Source of the DNA: Hydrogenimonas sp. | Lineage (GTDB): Bacteria; Campylobacterota; Campylobacteria; Campylobacterales; Hydrogenimonadaceae | Assembly (NCBI GenBank): GCA_030826715.1 | Contig: JAUUDL010000082.1 | Span: 1 to 48,792 of the forward strand | Length of the DNA stretch: 48,792 nucleotides | Reading direction: 5' to 3' | In this document: positions 17,710 to 27,724 of the stretch, piece after piece | How positions within the stretch are numbered: position 1 is the stretch's first letter | How the letters are laid out: the number at the start of each line of letters is the position of its first letter | Notes under the pieces: generated by a model | What the model saw: the letters and a program-made list of their open reading frames with translations, nothing else | The model's database searches: none | What the model was told of the DNA's origin: nothing | Position numbers and translations under genes: made by a program

Positions 17710-20486
17710 TGGGCAGGCTCTATAGCTGGTTCGCCCTCTTTCTGCAGGGATTGCTGATATTTCTGGGGCTCTTTTTCTACATAGGCATGCATCCCGAAAC
17801 GACGCGCCTGTTGGCCAAAAAAGTTCTCGAACCCGCAAGCGTGGGTTACGAAAAGATCGAAGGATCGCTCCCGTTCGGATTCGATCTTTACGGTGTCGCC
17901 TATCAAAAGGCGCTAGTCATCGGGCATCTTCAACTTACATACAGGGTATGGGAGCTTCTGCTCCCCACGCCGATGATACGCGGTGTGAAGGCCGAAAAGA
18001 TCGATGTATGGCCCGAGCGTTTCGAAAAATCGAAAAAAGAGACTGCCAAAAAGTCTCCTCCGATCGCGCTTCCATCACTGCGGATCATGCATATCGGCAT
18101 CAAAGAGGGAACGATCCATCTGCCCGAACGCATCGCACTCGATGCCGATGCCGGAGAGACACTCCTCTCACTTCATAAACCCGACCTTTCTATCGACACC
18201 TTTTCACTGCAGCTCAAGAGCCCGTGGGCTTCCGGCCGCCTGCAAGGGAGGGTGAAAAACCGCGCCATCGATGCGAAAGGCTATGCCGTGGCCGCCGAGC
18301 GTTACCGCAAAGAGGCGGCGAAACATCTCTCACCTCTGCCGCAGAAGGTTCCCTTCGCGCTGAAAGCCACGCTTCAAAAACTCGACATTCATGCCGCTTT
18401 GCAGGAAGACTATCTCATCAAAGAGGCCAATGCCACCCTTCAAAAGCCTATCGTCGATTTGACATGGTATATCGAGCCCAACTATTTCACGGCCAAAGCG
18501 ACATATGGAATAGAAACGGGAGCGTTCTACACCGACATATCCCATTCGCTTCTCTTCACCCCCTCCTTGGCGTACGCCACAAAAATCGAAGGGAAGGTGC
18601 GCCGATGTGTGCAGCCGCTGCCGTTTACAACATTTCATGCCGACGCCGCGGGTGACAGGGATGTCGTCACGGCCGATATCTATGCCAATCCTTTCACTGT
18701 CGGCCTCTACAGCGAAGATTACAACCACTTCGCGATGCAGGCATCGGCCAAACCCCACCGGCTCGACTACATCAAGAAACTTCCTGACATATTCGCCTCC
18801 CAAAAGATTTCACTTGAGGCCAACGCCACGGCACAGTTGACACCGGACGCGAAAGCGCAGGGGGTGGTCCTCGTCGATGGAAACTTCTCGACGATACGAT
18901 CCTCGTTCGAACTCTCCCAAAAATCACTGCTGGCGCGTTCGATCGTCACCCCCAAAGATACCAAAGGCGGTATCTGGAACAGCCTTCCTCCATCGCTCGC
19001 CATCCCCGTCGAAATGGTGGTCTATCTTTCGCCGGAAGAGCATCTGTTCAATCTCTCCGCCAAAACCGTCAACCTGACACTCTTCGAAAAGAGAGGCGAT
19101 GTCCTCGGCTGGGCCAACCTCGGATGCCTCGAGCTGGATGCAAACGGTTCGCTCCATCCTGACGGGACGGCCGACATCGACTTTTTCACCGAAGTCGAAT
19201 CGGTGCGTGAATTGTTGGAGGATCTGAAGATCACCTCACCCATCATGGTTGATGCCGAAGTTCACAGCCGGTTTGGCATCCATATCGGCAAGATCTTTAC
19301 ACTCCATTACAAAACCGACATCCCCTGGTATGTGGTGGAACCCGATTCACAGAGTGTCATCTACGGTACCGACTCCGTGCTGGAGGGTGGCATCGAAGGA
19401 GAAGATATTCGGATCGACCGCTACCATGTATGTATCGCCGATCACTGTTTCGACGCCTCGAGGCCATCGCACTTCCATGTCGACGAGAACCTGACGCTCT
19501 ATATCGACAGCCTCGCCCTTTTGGACCATGCGACGGCACGTGGCGAATTGGCATGGCTTCAAAACCGCGGGAAGATAGATGTCAAAGGAGAGGATGTCCA
19601 CTACAACGGCCCCGAAGGCAATGTCACGGCCAATCTGAATATCGACGGATCTTTCTGCGCCGAATCGATGCGTCTGGAGGGTGAAGTGGCGGTGACCGAC
19701 GCCCTCATCACCTACAAACCCCAAAGGGAGTACACCGTCAACGACGAAGATATCGTCATTATCCAGGACATCAAAGAGCCCAGCCATACCAAAAAGATTG
19801 TTGATCTGCATATCTACGCCAATCGTCCGCTTCGTTACAAAACGGATATGGTCGATGCCCGTTTCCTGCCCGACATCACACTCTGGAAAGAGGCCTTCAA
19901 GCCATTGACGATACTGGGCATCGTGAAGATCACCGAAGGGACCATCGACGTAACGGACAAACACTTTACGATCGAGCCTTCCGAAATCTATTTCCAAGGC
20001 GCTCACCCGATCAACCCCTATCTGGAACTGCATATCGTCCATACCGTCGATTTCAAGAAATTTTTCATCTATGTCAGCCACACGCTCGCCGATCCCGTCT
20101 TCTTCTTCTCGTCGGAGCCGCCGATGAGTCAGAGCGACATCATGAGCTACATTCTCTTTGGCGCACCGGCGAACGAAGCGTTCAGCCAATCGCAACAGGC
20201 ACAGAGCAATATCGGCATGATGCTTCTTGGCGTGGGGCTGAAAAACGCTATCGGTTCGGCCACGGGCATCAAATTCGATACGCTGAACATTCTTACGACA
20301 CAGGAGGGTGGATTTGGCATCGAGATAGGCAAGCGGCTTGGAAGCCGTCTTCGCATCGTCTATCGCAACGATACGGTATCGAGCTTCATTATCCAGTATA
20401 CCGCCTCAAAAAGCATCCGCATCGATGTCGATGTGCACGAGACGGGTCAGGGCGTGAAGGTGCTCTATATCAAAGATATCCGCTAA
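17709..20486 (+). CDS. tamB: TamB-family translocation/assembly protein
   Basis: N-terminal TM (MGRLYSWFALFLQGLLIFLGLFF), long beta-rich body, C-terminus FKKFFIYVSHTLADPVFFFSSEPPMSQSDIMSYILFG...GKRLGSRLRIVYRNDTVSSF typical of TamB. Confidence 0.88.
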   Translation: MGRLYSWFALFLQGLLIFLGLFFYIGMHPETTRLLAKKVLEPASVGYEKIEGSLPFGFDLYGVAYQKALVIGHLQLTYRVWELLLPTPMIRGVKAEKIDVWPERFEKSKKETAKKSPPIALPSLRIMHIGIKEGTIHLPERIALDADAGETLLSLHKPDLSIDTFSLQLKSPWASGRLQGRVKNRAIDAKGYAVAAERYRKEAAKHLSPLPQKVPFALKATLQKLDIHAALQEDYLIKEANATLQKPIVDLTWYIEPNYFTAKATYGIETGAFYTDISHSLLFTPSLAYATKIEGKVRRCVQPLPFTTFHADAAGDRDVVTADIYANPFTVGLYSEDYNHFAMQASAKPHRLDYIKKLPDIFASQKISLEANATAQLTPDAKAQGVVLVDGNFSTIRSSFELSQKSLLARSIVTPKDTKGGIWNSLPPSLAIPVEMVVYLSPEEHLFNLSAKTVNLTLFEKRGDVLGWANLGCLELDANGSLHPDGTADIDFFTEVESVRELLEDLKITSPIMVDAEVHSRFGIHIGKIFTLHYKTDIPWYVVEPDSQSVIYGTDSVLEGGIEGEDIRIDRYHVCIADHCFDASRPSHFHVDENLTLYIDSLALLDHATARGELAWLQNRGKIDVKGEDVHYNGPEGNVTANLNIDGSFCAESMRLEGEVAVTDALITYKPQREYTVNDEDIVIIQDIKEPSHTKKIVDLHIYANRPLRYKTDMVDARFLPDITLWKEAFKPLTILGIVKITEGTIDVTDKHFTIEPSEIYFQGAHPINPYLELHIVHTVDFKKFFIYVSHTLADPVFFFSSEPPMSQSDIMSYILFGAPANEAFSQSQQAQSNIGMMLLGVGLKNAIGSATGIKFDTLNILTTQEGGFGIEIGKRLGSRLRIVYRNDTVSSFIIQYTASKSIRIDVDVHETGQGVKVLYIKDIR

Positions 20487-21592
20487 CGTCCATTTCTCGT
20501 AACGGGACTTGAAAGTGCTTTTTTGCCGATCTCTTCGAGAAAGGTGGTGGCGTAGCTTCCCTTCGGAAGGGTGAATCCCAGCGTCATCGTACGGGCGGCA
20601 GGGTCGTAACACATCGAAAGATCCTCGGGCCAGACCCAGGCGAAACGTCTGTCGCCACGAAGCGACGAGAGCTCGGCATCATCGAACGGCGCTTCGAGGT
20701 GTCTGGCGTCGCTTCGTGCGCGCATCGCCCTGTCGCCGCACAAAAGTCCGGTGGGCACGGCACGCTTTGTGGCGAAACGTTCGGACGCTTTCATCATATC
20801 GTTGGCATAGTAGGGCTTGCCGTAGGGATAGGGCATCATCACATCGCCCAGAAAGATTTTCAAAAGTGCCGGCTCTTTTTGCAACTCTTCCACCAGCGCC
20901 GGCGGATAGCCGAGACTTTTGGCCGCACTTTTTCCCGAGCGTGTCGTTACAATCTTCGATATTTTCAACCGCTCGCCGAGCCATGCATTGAAAAGATGGC
21001 TCTGCCACGCCGAGACGAGCAGTTTCTCTTTCGCACCCCTGAGGCGCTTTCCACTCTGGGCGATGGCCTTGCCCTGAAGGTAGCTTTTGCCATCCTCTCC
21101 GAAACGCTGGTAGCCGAAATAGTTGGGCATCCCACTCTTTTCGATCGTCCGTGCGGCGCGCTCGAAACGGGGCAGGTCTTCTTTGCGCAGGTCGTGCAGC
21201 ACGATAGAGAAGCGGTTGCCCGCCAGCTCCCCAATCCTGATAGGCGCTTTGTGATAGAAGCGCTCCAGAATCTCCACCCGCTCAGTCACGAGATTGCGGT
21301 CGACCTCCTTTTCGTATTTTTTTGGAATCGATATGTATTGGATCGACGTGGCGCTTTTGTCTTTGAGGCCGGCGTATCCGATATCACGCTCCTCGAGACC
21401 CGTCGATTTGGCCAGTACGTGCACGAGCTTCCATGTGCTCATATCCTCTTTTTTGATCTTGAAGACGATATAGTTCCCGCTTCCGGCGAAACGGTCCAGT
21501 AGTATCTCTTCGACATGAAACCTTTCGACGCTTTGACGAAATTCGAACGGGATCGCCGCGTGGTCGTAAGCGTAGATCCTCTCATTTCTCAT
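20483..21592 (-). CDS. truD: tRNA pseudouridine(13) synthase
   Basis: FKIKKEDMSTWKLVHVLAKSTGLEERDIGYAGLKDKSATSIQYISIP (NIGYAGLKDK-type motif) and NYFGYQRFGEDG. Confidence 0.95.
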   Translation of the reverse strand: MRNERIYAYDHAAIPFEFRQSVERFHVEEILLDRFAGSGNYIVFKIKKEDMSTWKLVHVLAKSTGLEERDIGYAGLKDKSATSIQYISIPKKYEKEVDRNLVTERVEILERFYHKAPIRIGELAGNRFSIVLHDLRKEDLPRFERAARTIEKSGMPNYFGYQRFGEDGKSYLQGKAIAQSGKRLRGAKEKLLVSAWQSHLFNAWLGERLKISKIVTTRSGKSAAKSLGYPPALVEELQKEPALLKIFLGDVMMPYPYGKPYYANDMMKASERFATKRAVPTGLLCGDRAMRARSDARHLEAPFDDAELSSLRGDRRFAWVWPEDLSMCYDPAARTMTLGFTLPKGSYATTFLEEIGKKALSSPVTRNGR

Positions 21593-23328
21593 CGGCACTC
21601 CTTTTGCATCGCCGCGCGGCATTTATGCAGATTGGCCAGAAGTTTTTGATGAAGATCGAAACCTCTCAATGAATTTCCAGAAAAAAGAAGACCCGGAAAG
21701 CGAATATTGCCGTCGACGATCGCGCACGCCAGCTCATAAGTTTCATTCGTGTAAAGTGCGCGGAGTCCTTTTTCATAGCTTTCCCTCTCTCTTTCCTGAT
21801 CCATCTCGATCGTAAGCAGCGTGTCGATACAGCGATACAATCTTCGCTCTCCATCGTCCAGATCGGCAAAATGCAACACCCAGCGCACATATTCGAGTGC
21901 GATTTCGCTCTCCCCTGCAGCCAGGGCGAGCATCGCTTTGAGCGTGCCGATCTGCAGACGTTCCCATGCCGTACCCGGATCGGGTGCGATACCGATAAAT
22001 TCGGCCACTTTCCGATTTTCGTCAACTTCATCGACTTCGAGGTTCTCCAAAATCTCCATCCATCCGTTTCTGTCGATTGGATCGAGCGAAAGAAGGTGGG
22101 GACGGTAGCGTGCCCCGACGTTGTTGTTGTTCCATGTCAGATCCGAGACCGGATAGATTTCGGACATACCCGGCACGATGATGCGGCAGACATCGATACC
22201 GAGATGGTCGTAATCGGCGATATAGATTTCATACCCTTCCGATTCGATCGTTTCTACGAGATAGGCAAATTGCGCATTCGTGTCGCCATTGAAATCCCAC
22301 GGCGTGTAGTCGAAGTCGGCATCCCTTCGAAAGAAGTCGCAAGAGAGGGTTCCTGTGGCGTTGATGAAATGGTCGACAATATTCTCGTCGGAAACGAACT
22401 CCGCCTCTTCGAAGACCGGAGAGAGAAAATCCTCCCGCCGATCGATAGCGCGTCCCTGAAGAAGTTCGGTCAAAGTTCTTTCCAGTGCCACTTCGAACGA
22501 CGGGTGCGCACCGAACGAGGCCAGGCATGTCCCATGGTGCGGATCGATCATCGTGATGTTGACGACAGGGTACTTCCCGCCGAGTGAGGCATCGCACACT
22601 TTCAGTCCGACACCCTGCGACCGGATCGCATCGATCGATACCTCGATGGCGGGATAGCGGGCAATCGTTTCTTCCGGAATCTCAGGCAGGCAGAGCCCCT
22701 CTTTGATGATTCTGGCTTTGATATGGCGTTCGAGAATCTCCGAAAGGGCCTGCACACGCGCCTCCTGTGCGCTGTTGCCCGCCGCCATGCCGTTACTGAC
22801 ATAGAGATTGCCAACAATATTGACCGGGAAATAGACTTTTTCTCCATCGCTGCGGCGTACAAAGGGCAAGGCGCAGATGCCTCTTTCACTCACGCCGGTA
22901 TTGATATCGAAAAGGTCTTCGGCAAAAAGGGTCCCGTCTGGATCGTAGAAATCCCACAGTGTCTCATTCAGCAACCCTTCCGGCCGCTGCTCGTCGGTTA
23001 GAAACCATCGCTCCTCGGGATGGTGCACGAATGGCGCGGTCGAAATCTCTTTTGAAAAGCAATAGTCGGCAAAAAGATAGTTGCAGCCGAGTCGCTCGAA
23101 AAACTCCCCGAGTGCACTCGCCCGGCACGCTTTTGGCACCGCCCCTTTGCCGTTGGTAAAAAGCAGTGGGCATGTCGCTTCGTGAATATGAAGCGAATGG
23201 ATACCCGGTGCGGGATTGAGCCACGATTTATCGACGATATCGAACCCATGGCCCTTCAAGAGCCTCTCCATCTTTTCTATCGTCGTCTCCAGGGCGCTCT
23301 CTTTGCCTTTGATGTTTGTTTTTTTCAT
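21589..23328 (-). CDS. ycaO: YcaO-domain protein, E. coli YcaO type
   Basis: 579 aa; GKGAVPKACRASALGEFFERL, NGMAAGNSAQEARVQALSEILERHIKARII, NITMIDPHHGTCLASFGAHPSFEVALERTLTELLQGR. Confidence 0.9.
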   Translation of the reverse strand: MKKTNIKGKESALETTIEKMERLLKGHGFDIVDKSWLNPAPGIHSLHIHEATCPLLFTNGKGAVPKACRASALGEFFERLGCNYLFADYCFSKEISTAPFVHHPEERWFLTDEQRPEGLLNETLWDFYDPDGTLFAEDLFDINTGVSERGICALPFVRRSDGEKVYFPVNIVGNLYVSNGMAAGNSAQEARVQALSEILERHIKARIIKEGLCLPEIPEETIARYPAIEVSIDAIRSQGVGLKVCDASLGGKYPVVNITMIDPHHGTCLASFGAHPSFEVALERTLTELLQGRAIDRREDFLSPVFEEAEFVSDENIVDHFINATGTLSCDFFRRDADFDYTPWDFNGDTNAQFAYLVETIESEGYEIYIADYDHLGIDVCRIIVPGMSEIYPVSDLTWNNNNVGARYRPHLLSLDPIDRNGWMEILENLEVDEVDENRKVAEFIGIAPDPGTAWERLQIGTLKAMLALAAGESEIALEYVRWVLHFADLDDGERRLYRCIDTLLTIEMDQERERESYEKGLRALYTNETYELACAIVDGNIRFPGLLFSGNSLRGFDLHQKLLANLHKCRAAMQKECR

Positions 23329-23336
23329 TGAAAACT

Positions 23337-24455
23337 TTATTTTGATTTTTTTCGTAGCGCACGCAGAAGATAGCGGTCGGCCGAAAGTTCGGGAGCGATG
23401 GCCCGGCCCTCTGTGATCTTATCGGCGAGGATTTTGCCCATCAGGGGGGCGAAAACGAAACCTCTGCCACCAAAGCCGGTGACAATGTAGCAGCCCGGCC
23501 GATGGGGAATCGAAGGGTCTTCGGGTTTGAGGCTTCGAGGAGGCGTTTTGAGAGAGGCCCTGGCCTCTTTGAAGTCGGCAATGGCGCCGAGTAGCGGAAA
23601 ATGGTCACTGACCGAAGAGCGGTGGCCCGCCAATATCCGAATGAGGCGCTGGTCGGCGAGTTCCGGTACCAGTTCGATCGCATCGACGATCAGTCGGTTG
23701 ATGCGCTCGACCTCGCTTTCGGCATCGCCGCGCACATGGGTCGCACCGATGCGCACGAGCCCATTCACATTTGCCGAAACCGATATCTGGCGGTGCAGCG
23801 TCATCGGAAGCTTCGCATCGCTTCCGACATCGATGCGTTCTCCCCACACCCCGCCGATCGTCACATAAGGTATCGGAAGGGGGAGCTTCTGCGCGCCGGT
23901 GGCGAGGACGATTTTGTCGCTTCTGTATTTTCCTATGCGCCAGGAACCGTTTTCGAACACCGGCTCCGCATCGATGCCCCATACCGTTTCTATCTTCTCC
24001 GTCAGCTTTTCGGCGACCGTCATCGGATCGACGAAGGCGCTGTGATCGAAGCAGAAGGCCCCGAATCGCATCGCCTTTTCGTCGATGAACGGCACGTCGG
24101 CGTTTTCACAACGCCGGTACGGTACGTCGATATTGGGCTCGTAGAGCGAGAAAAAGGTGTCGGCATCCGCTTCGTTTTTGGGAATACGCACCAGCCCTTT
24201 TTGGAAAAAAGCGTCGGGCACCGCTTTGGCGTAAAATTCCAGCGCGAAACGGTAGGCGTCGTTGGTGATCTTCTGAAGCGCCCCACCCTTTCCGAGTCTC
24301 GGCGACAAAAAAGCCCCAGCCGCACCACTGGCCCCTGCAAGAAGCCCTTTCCGGTCAACAAGCAACACACCCTCTCCCGCTTTTTGCAGCCAGTGGGCAG
24401 CGCAGATACCGGCGATGCCGGCACCTACGACGATCGTGTCATACTTTTTTATCAA
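23337..24455 (-). CDS. FAD-dependent oxidoreductase (DAO family; resembles the MnmC FAD domain)
   Basis: YDTIVVGAGIAGICAAHWLQKAGEGVLLVDRKGLLAGASGAAGAFLSPRLGKGG; proposed TTG start at 24455. Confidence 0.8.
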   Translation of the reverse strand: MIKKYDTIVVGAGIAGICAAHWLQKAGEGVLLVDRKGLLAGASGAAGAFLSPRLGKGGALQKITNDAYRFALEFYAKAVPDAFFQKGLVRIPKNEADADTFFSLYEPNIDVPYRRCENADVPFIDEKAMRFGAFCFDHSAFVDPMTVAEKLTEKIETVWGIDAEPVFENGSWRIGKYRSDKIVLATGAQKLPLPIPYVTIGGVWGERIDVGSDAKLPMTLHRQISVSANVNGLVRIGATHVRGDAESEVERINRLIVDAIELVPELADQRLIRILAGHRSSVSDHFPLLGAIADFKEARASLKTPPRSLKPEDPSIPHRPGCYIVTGFGGRGFVFAPLMGKILADKITEGRAIAPELSADRYLLRALRKKSK

Positions 24456-24456
24456 A

Positions 24457-26505
24457 TCAGACCGTAATCTCTTTGATATCTGCAACCGTCTTGAAAGCTT
24501 TGTAGATGGAACCCACAAGGTTTCGGCGGTTGGTTCGCAGTTTTTCCTCCTCGGCATTGACCATCACATTGTCGAAAAAGAGGTCGAGTTCCGGTTTGAG
24601 CGAAAAGAGTGCATCGAGCCTAGTCTCGTAATCGGGGTACTCTCTCTCCACTACCTTCATGAAGGCATCATAGAGCCTTTTCTCATCCTCTTTTTCAAAA
24701 AGGGAAGGATTGACGTTCAGATCGGCATTCAGGTCGATATCCTTGCTGATGTTGGCGACCCGCTTGAAGGTGGTGAAGATCTCCTTGAATTCGTCGCTTT
24801 CGGTCACGTTTTTGAGTGCTTCGACCTTTTTGACGATTTCGTTGATGTCGCGTTCACCGCTCTCCAGAACCGCCGTGATAATGGAGGGGTTGGCATCCAG
24901 CGCCTTGTAGAAGCGCTCGTCGAAGAACTTCTCGAGCGCCTCAGTATCGAAGGGGGCGTACTCTTTTTTGAAGTAGTCGATCGTTTCGGTGATATTGAAA
25001 GGAATGTCGAAGTGGGTGACGATACGGATGATCCCCGCCGCCGCGCGTCTGAGCGCGAAAGGGTCACGGGAACCGGTCGGGATTTTACCCACTGAAAAGA
25101 GCGCCATCAAGTTGTCGAATTTGTAGGCGATCGCCAGCAGTGCTGCGAAGAGATTTTCGGGCAGCTCGCTCTCTTCGCCGCTGGGCTGGTACTGGTCGCG
25201 GATCGCGATGGCGACGAGATCCTCTTCGCCCAGCGCTTTGGCGTAGTAGTACCCCATAATCCCCTGAAGTTCAGTGAATTCGTAAACCATTTCGCTCAAA
25301 AGGTCGGCTTTGGCGAGCATCGCGGCGCGTTCGGCGAGCGCCTTGATCTCACCAAGATCCTTGCCGGTCTCACTTTCCAGCCGTTCGTCGTAGACTTCCG
25401 CCAGTATCGTGGTGATGACGCTCTCGCGGACACTCTTGTCATAGACCGTGCCAAGCCCGTCCATAAAGACGATATTCTTGAGCCCTTCGGGGTTGAGCCC
25501 GTTTCGCAAGTCGTTTTCGTAAAAGAACATCGCATCGGCCAGACGCGGTTTGAGCACCCGTTCGTTACCGGCGATCACCTGGGAAAAATCGTCGGTCTTG
25601 GCATTGGAGACCACCACGAATCCATTGTGAAGGATACCGTTTTTAAAGACCGGGAAATAGCGTTGATGCTCTTTCATGCTCGTCATGATCACTTCCGGCG
25701 GAAGCTTCAGGAACGCTTCGTCGAAACGGCCGATCAGCGGTGTCGGGTATTCGGTGATCGCGACGATCTCATCGAGCAGCTCGTCATCGCGCCCCACTTC
25801 GACGCCATACTCTTTTTCGATCGCTTCGAAACCCTGCAGCACCCGTTCCCTTCGATGATCTGCGAAGAGATCGACACCGCCTTTTTCGAGCGTTTCGAAG
25901 TACGCTTTGGGTGAATCGACCTCGATGGGCTCGAAAGAGACCTGCCGGTGGACCCGTGTGGTGTTGGCACTCTTGACCCCAAAAAGTTCGATCGGCGCGA
26001 TCTCCAGCCCGAAAAGCGCCAGAATCCATCGCACGGGACGGATGAACTCTTCCTGGTTCGATCCCCAGCGCATCATTTTTCCAAAGCGCATCGAATTGAC
26101 CCATGTATTGACCATCTCGTTCAATAGATCGACGCTGGCTTCTCCCGGAATGCTCTTTTTGTAGTAGAGTACCTCTTTGCCGCCCTTTTCGCCACGACCT
26201 ATCTCGCTCAGCGGCACGCCACACTTCTGGGCGAAACTTTCGGCCGCTCGTGTCGGCTCGCCATCTTTGAACGCGATCTGCACGGGCGGTCCGAAAAGCT
26301 CCTCGACAGTGTCTGGCTGCTTGCGAGGAAATTCGGGGTGCCACAGCACCAGCCGTCGGGGCGTATAGGAGAATTCAAAATCGCAGAGCAAGCGATTGGC
26401 TTCCAAAATCTTCGCCCACGAGGATTCAATATCGCCAAGAATTTTAAGAAGTGGAACGGCGGGAAGCTCCTCCACGCCGATTTCGATAAGCAGGGGTTGC
26501 GTCAT
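24457..26505 (-). CDS. glyS: Glycyl-tRNA synthetase beta subunit
   Basis: MTQPLLIEIGVEELPAVPLLKIL... and DPFALRRAAAGIIRI; start set at ATG 26505. Confidence 0.96.
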   Translation of the reverse strand: MTQPLLIEIGVEELPAVPLLKILGDIESSWAKILEANRLLCDFEFSYTPRRLVLWHPEFPRKQPDTVEELFGPPVQIAFKDGEPTRAAESFAQKCGVPLSEIGRGEKGGKEVLYYKKSIPGEASVDLLNEMVNTWVNSMRFGKMMRWGSNQEEFIRPVRWILALFGLEIAPIELFGVKSANTTRVHRQVSFEPIEVDSPKAYFETLEKGGVDLFADHRRERVLQGFEAIEKEYGVEVGRDDELLDEIVAITEYPTPLIGRFDEAFLKLPPEVIMTSMKEHQRYFPVFKNGILHNGFVVVSNAKTDDFSQVIAGNERVLKPRLADAMFFYENDLRNGLNPEGLKNIVFMDGLGTVYDKSVRESVITTILAEVYDERLESETGKDLGEIKALAERAAMLAKADLLSEMVYEFTELQGIMGYYYAKALGEEDLVAIAIRDQYQPSGEESELPENLFAALLAIAYKFDNLMALFSVGKIPTGSRDPFALRRAAAGIIRIVTHFDIPFNITETIDYFKKEYAPFDTEALEKFFDERFYKALDANPSIITAVLESGERDINEIVKKVEALKNVTESDEFKEIFTTFKRVANISKDIDLNADLNVNPSLFEKEDEKRLYDAFMKVVEREYPDYETRLDALFSLKPELDLFFDNVMVNAEEEKLRTNRRNLVGSIYKAFKTVADIKEITV

Positions 26506-26563
26506 AATCTCTCCAGTTATGCATAATTGGAGAGATTTTATCCAAGTATGACTTTGAAAAGGG

Positions 26564-27082
26564 TTACGCGTAGAGATCGAACCCTTTGCTGTTATGGAAG
26601 AGCCGATCGAAAAGTTTTTTCGTCGCCTCCAGAAGTTTGTCATTTCTATCGAAGAGCTTTAACGTATCATCCATCATATCGACCGTTTTCTCTTTCATCA
26701 TGGCGTGCATATCCGGCGTTTTGGGTTCCGGTAACGCATGGCGCATCGCATGCGAAAGGTTGACGAGCTCCTTGTAGCCTGGCATCTTTTCGCTCTTTTC
26801 GATACCTTTGAGAAATTTTTGGTAGATCGGCCGAAGCGTCTTCATCGCTTTCTCGATCTCTTTCTTGTCGTTGGCGTCGATTCCATTGCCTTCGTAATGG
26901 AAACTGTATCCCATTTCGTGCCGCAGGCTCATCGTTCGCGCATCACCACTTTCCGAGGATGAAGCGCCTATTTCGATATCTTTGTTGTCGTACATCGAAA
27001 GCGAAATTTCGTCACCGCTGCTGGTATGAAACGAAAACGCGAAGCTGTTGTTCGACACGTTGATGGATGAAACGTTCGTCAT
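26564..27082 (-). CDS. Hypothetical protein
   Basis: 172-aa ORF with a coding-like composition, collinear with neighbours; no family recognised with confidence. Confidence 0.65.
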   Translation of the reverse strand: MTNVSSINVSNNSFAFSFHTSSGDEISLSMYDNKDIEIGASSSESGDARTMSLRHEMGYSFHYEGNGIDANDKKEIEKAMKTLRPIYQKFLKGIEKSEKMPGYKELVNLSHAMRHALPEPKTPDMHAMMKEKTVDMMDDTLKLFDRNDKLLEATKKLFDRLFHNSKGFDLYA

Positions 27083-27134
27083 TGAGCTGCTCCTGTGTAG
27101 TTCTTGACTATACTATCGGCACACTCCAATATTC

Positions 27135-27578
27135 TTAAAGTTCTCTGCCATCGAGAATGAACGTCACCGGCCCGTCGTTGACGATCTCCACCTCCATCAT
27201 CGCGCCGAAACGGCCGGTCTGGACCGGAATATATGCCGACAACTTTTCGCAGAAACGTTCATAAAGGTTTTTCGCCTCTTTCGGAGGCATCGCATCATCG
27301 AAGCTCGGGCGCCTCCCTTTCGTGACGTTGCCCGCGAGGGTGAACTGGCTGACCACCAGCGCTTCGCCCCCGATGTCGAGGATACTTCTGTTCATCTTCC
27401 CGGCATCGTCGGCAAAGATGCGAAGATGGACAATCTTTTGGACCAGTTTGTCGATCTGCTCTTCGTCGTCGCCTTTGAGAATACCGAGCAGAATATTGTA
27501 ACCTGCACCGATAGAGGCGATCTCTTCACCATCGATGGAGACCGACGAACGGCTCACTCTTTGTAAAAGGGCGATCAT
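27135..27578 (-). CDS. dtd: D-aminoacyl-tRNA deacylase
   Basis: MIALLQRVSRSSVSIDGEEIASIGAGYNILLGI...ALVVSQFTLAGNVTKGRRPSFDDAMPP. Confidence 0.96.
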   Translation of the reverse strand: MIALLQRVSRSSVSIDGEEIASIGAGYNILLGILKGDDEEQIDKLVQKIVHLRIFADDAGKMNRSILDIGGEALVVSQFTLAGNVTKGRRPSFDDAMPPKEAKNLYERFCEKLSAYIPVQTGRFGAMMEVEIVNDGPVTFILDGREL

Positions 27579-27724
27579 GACTCTTTGCTATCTTCCTCTT
27601 TTTTTCTCTCGGTACCGTTTTCGCCGAAACGCTCTTCATATTTGCTCGCATGATAGCCGCGCAGCAGCCAGATCATAAAAAGGACGAAGAGAACGATCAT
27701 CACTGTATCCATCACACTTTTCAC
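27575..27724 (-). CDS. 49-aa single-TM small protein
   Basis: GTG start: MKSVMDTVMIVLFVLFMIWLLRGYHASKYEERFGENGTERKKEEDSKES; overlaps the trmL stop and dtd start by 4 bp each. Alternative ATG at 27712. Confidence 0.65.
   Translation of the reverse strand: MKSVMDTVMIVLFVLFMIWLLRGYHASKYEERFGENGTERKKEEDSKES

Noticed and set aside
19347-20195. 282-aa minus-strand ORF
   Set aside because: Antisense to the conserved C-terminal part of tamB.
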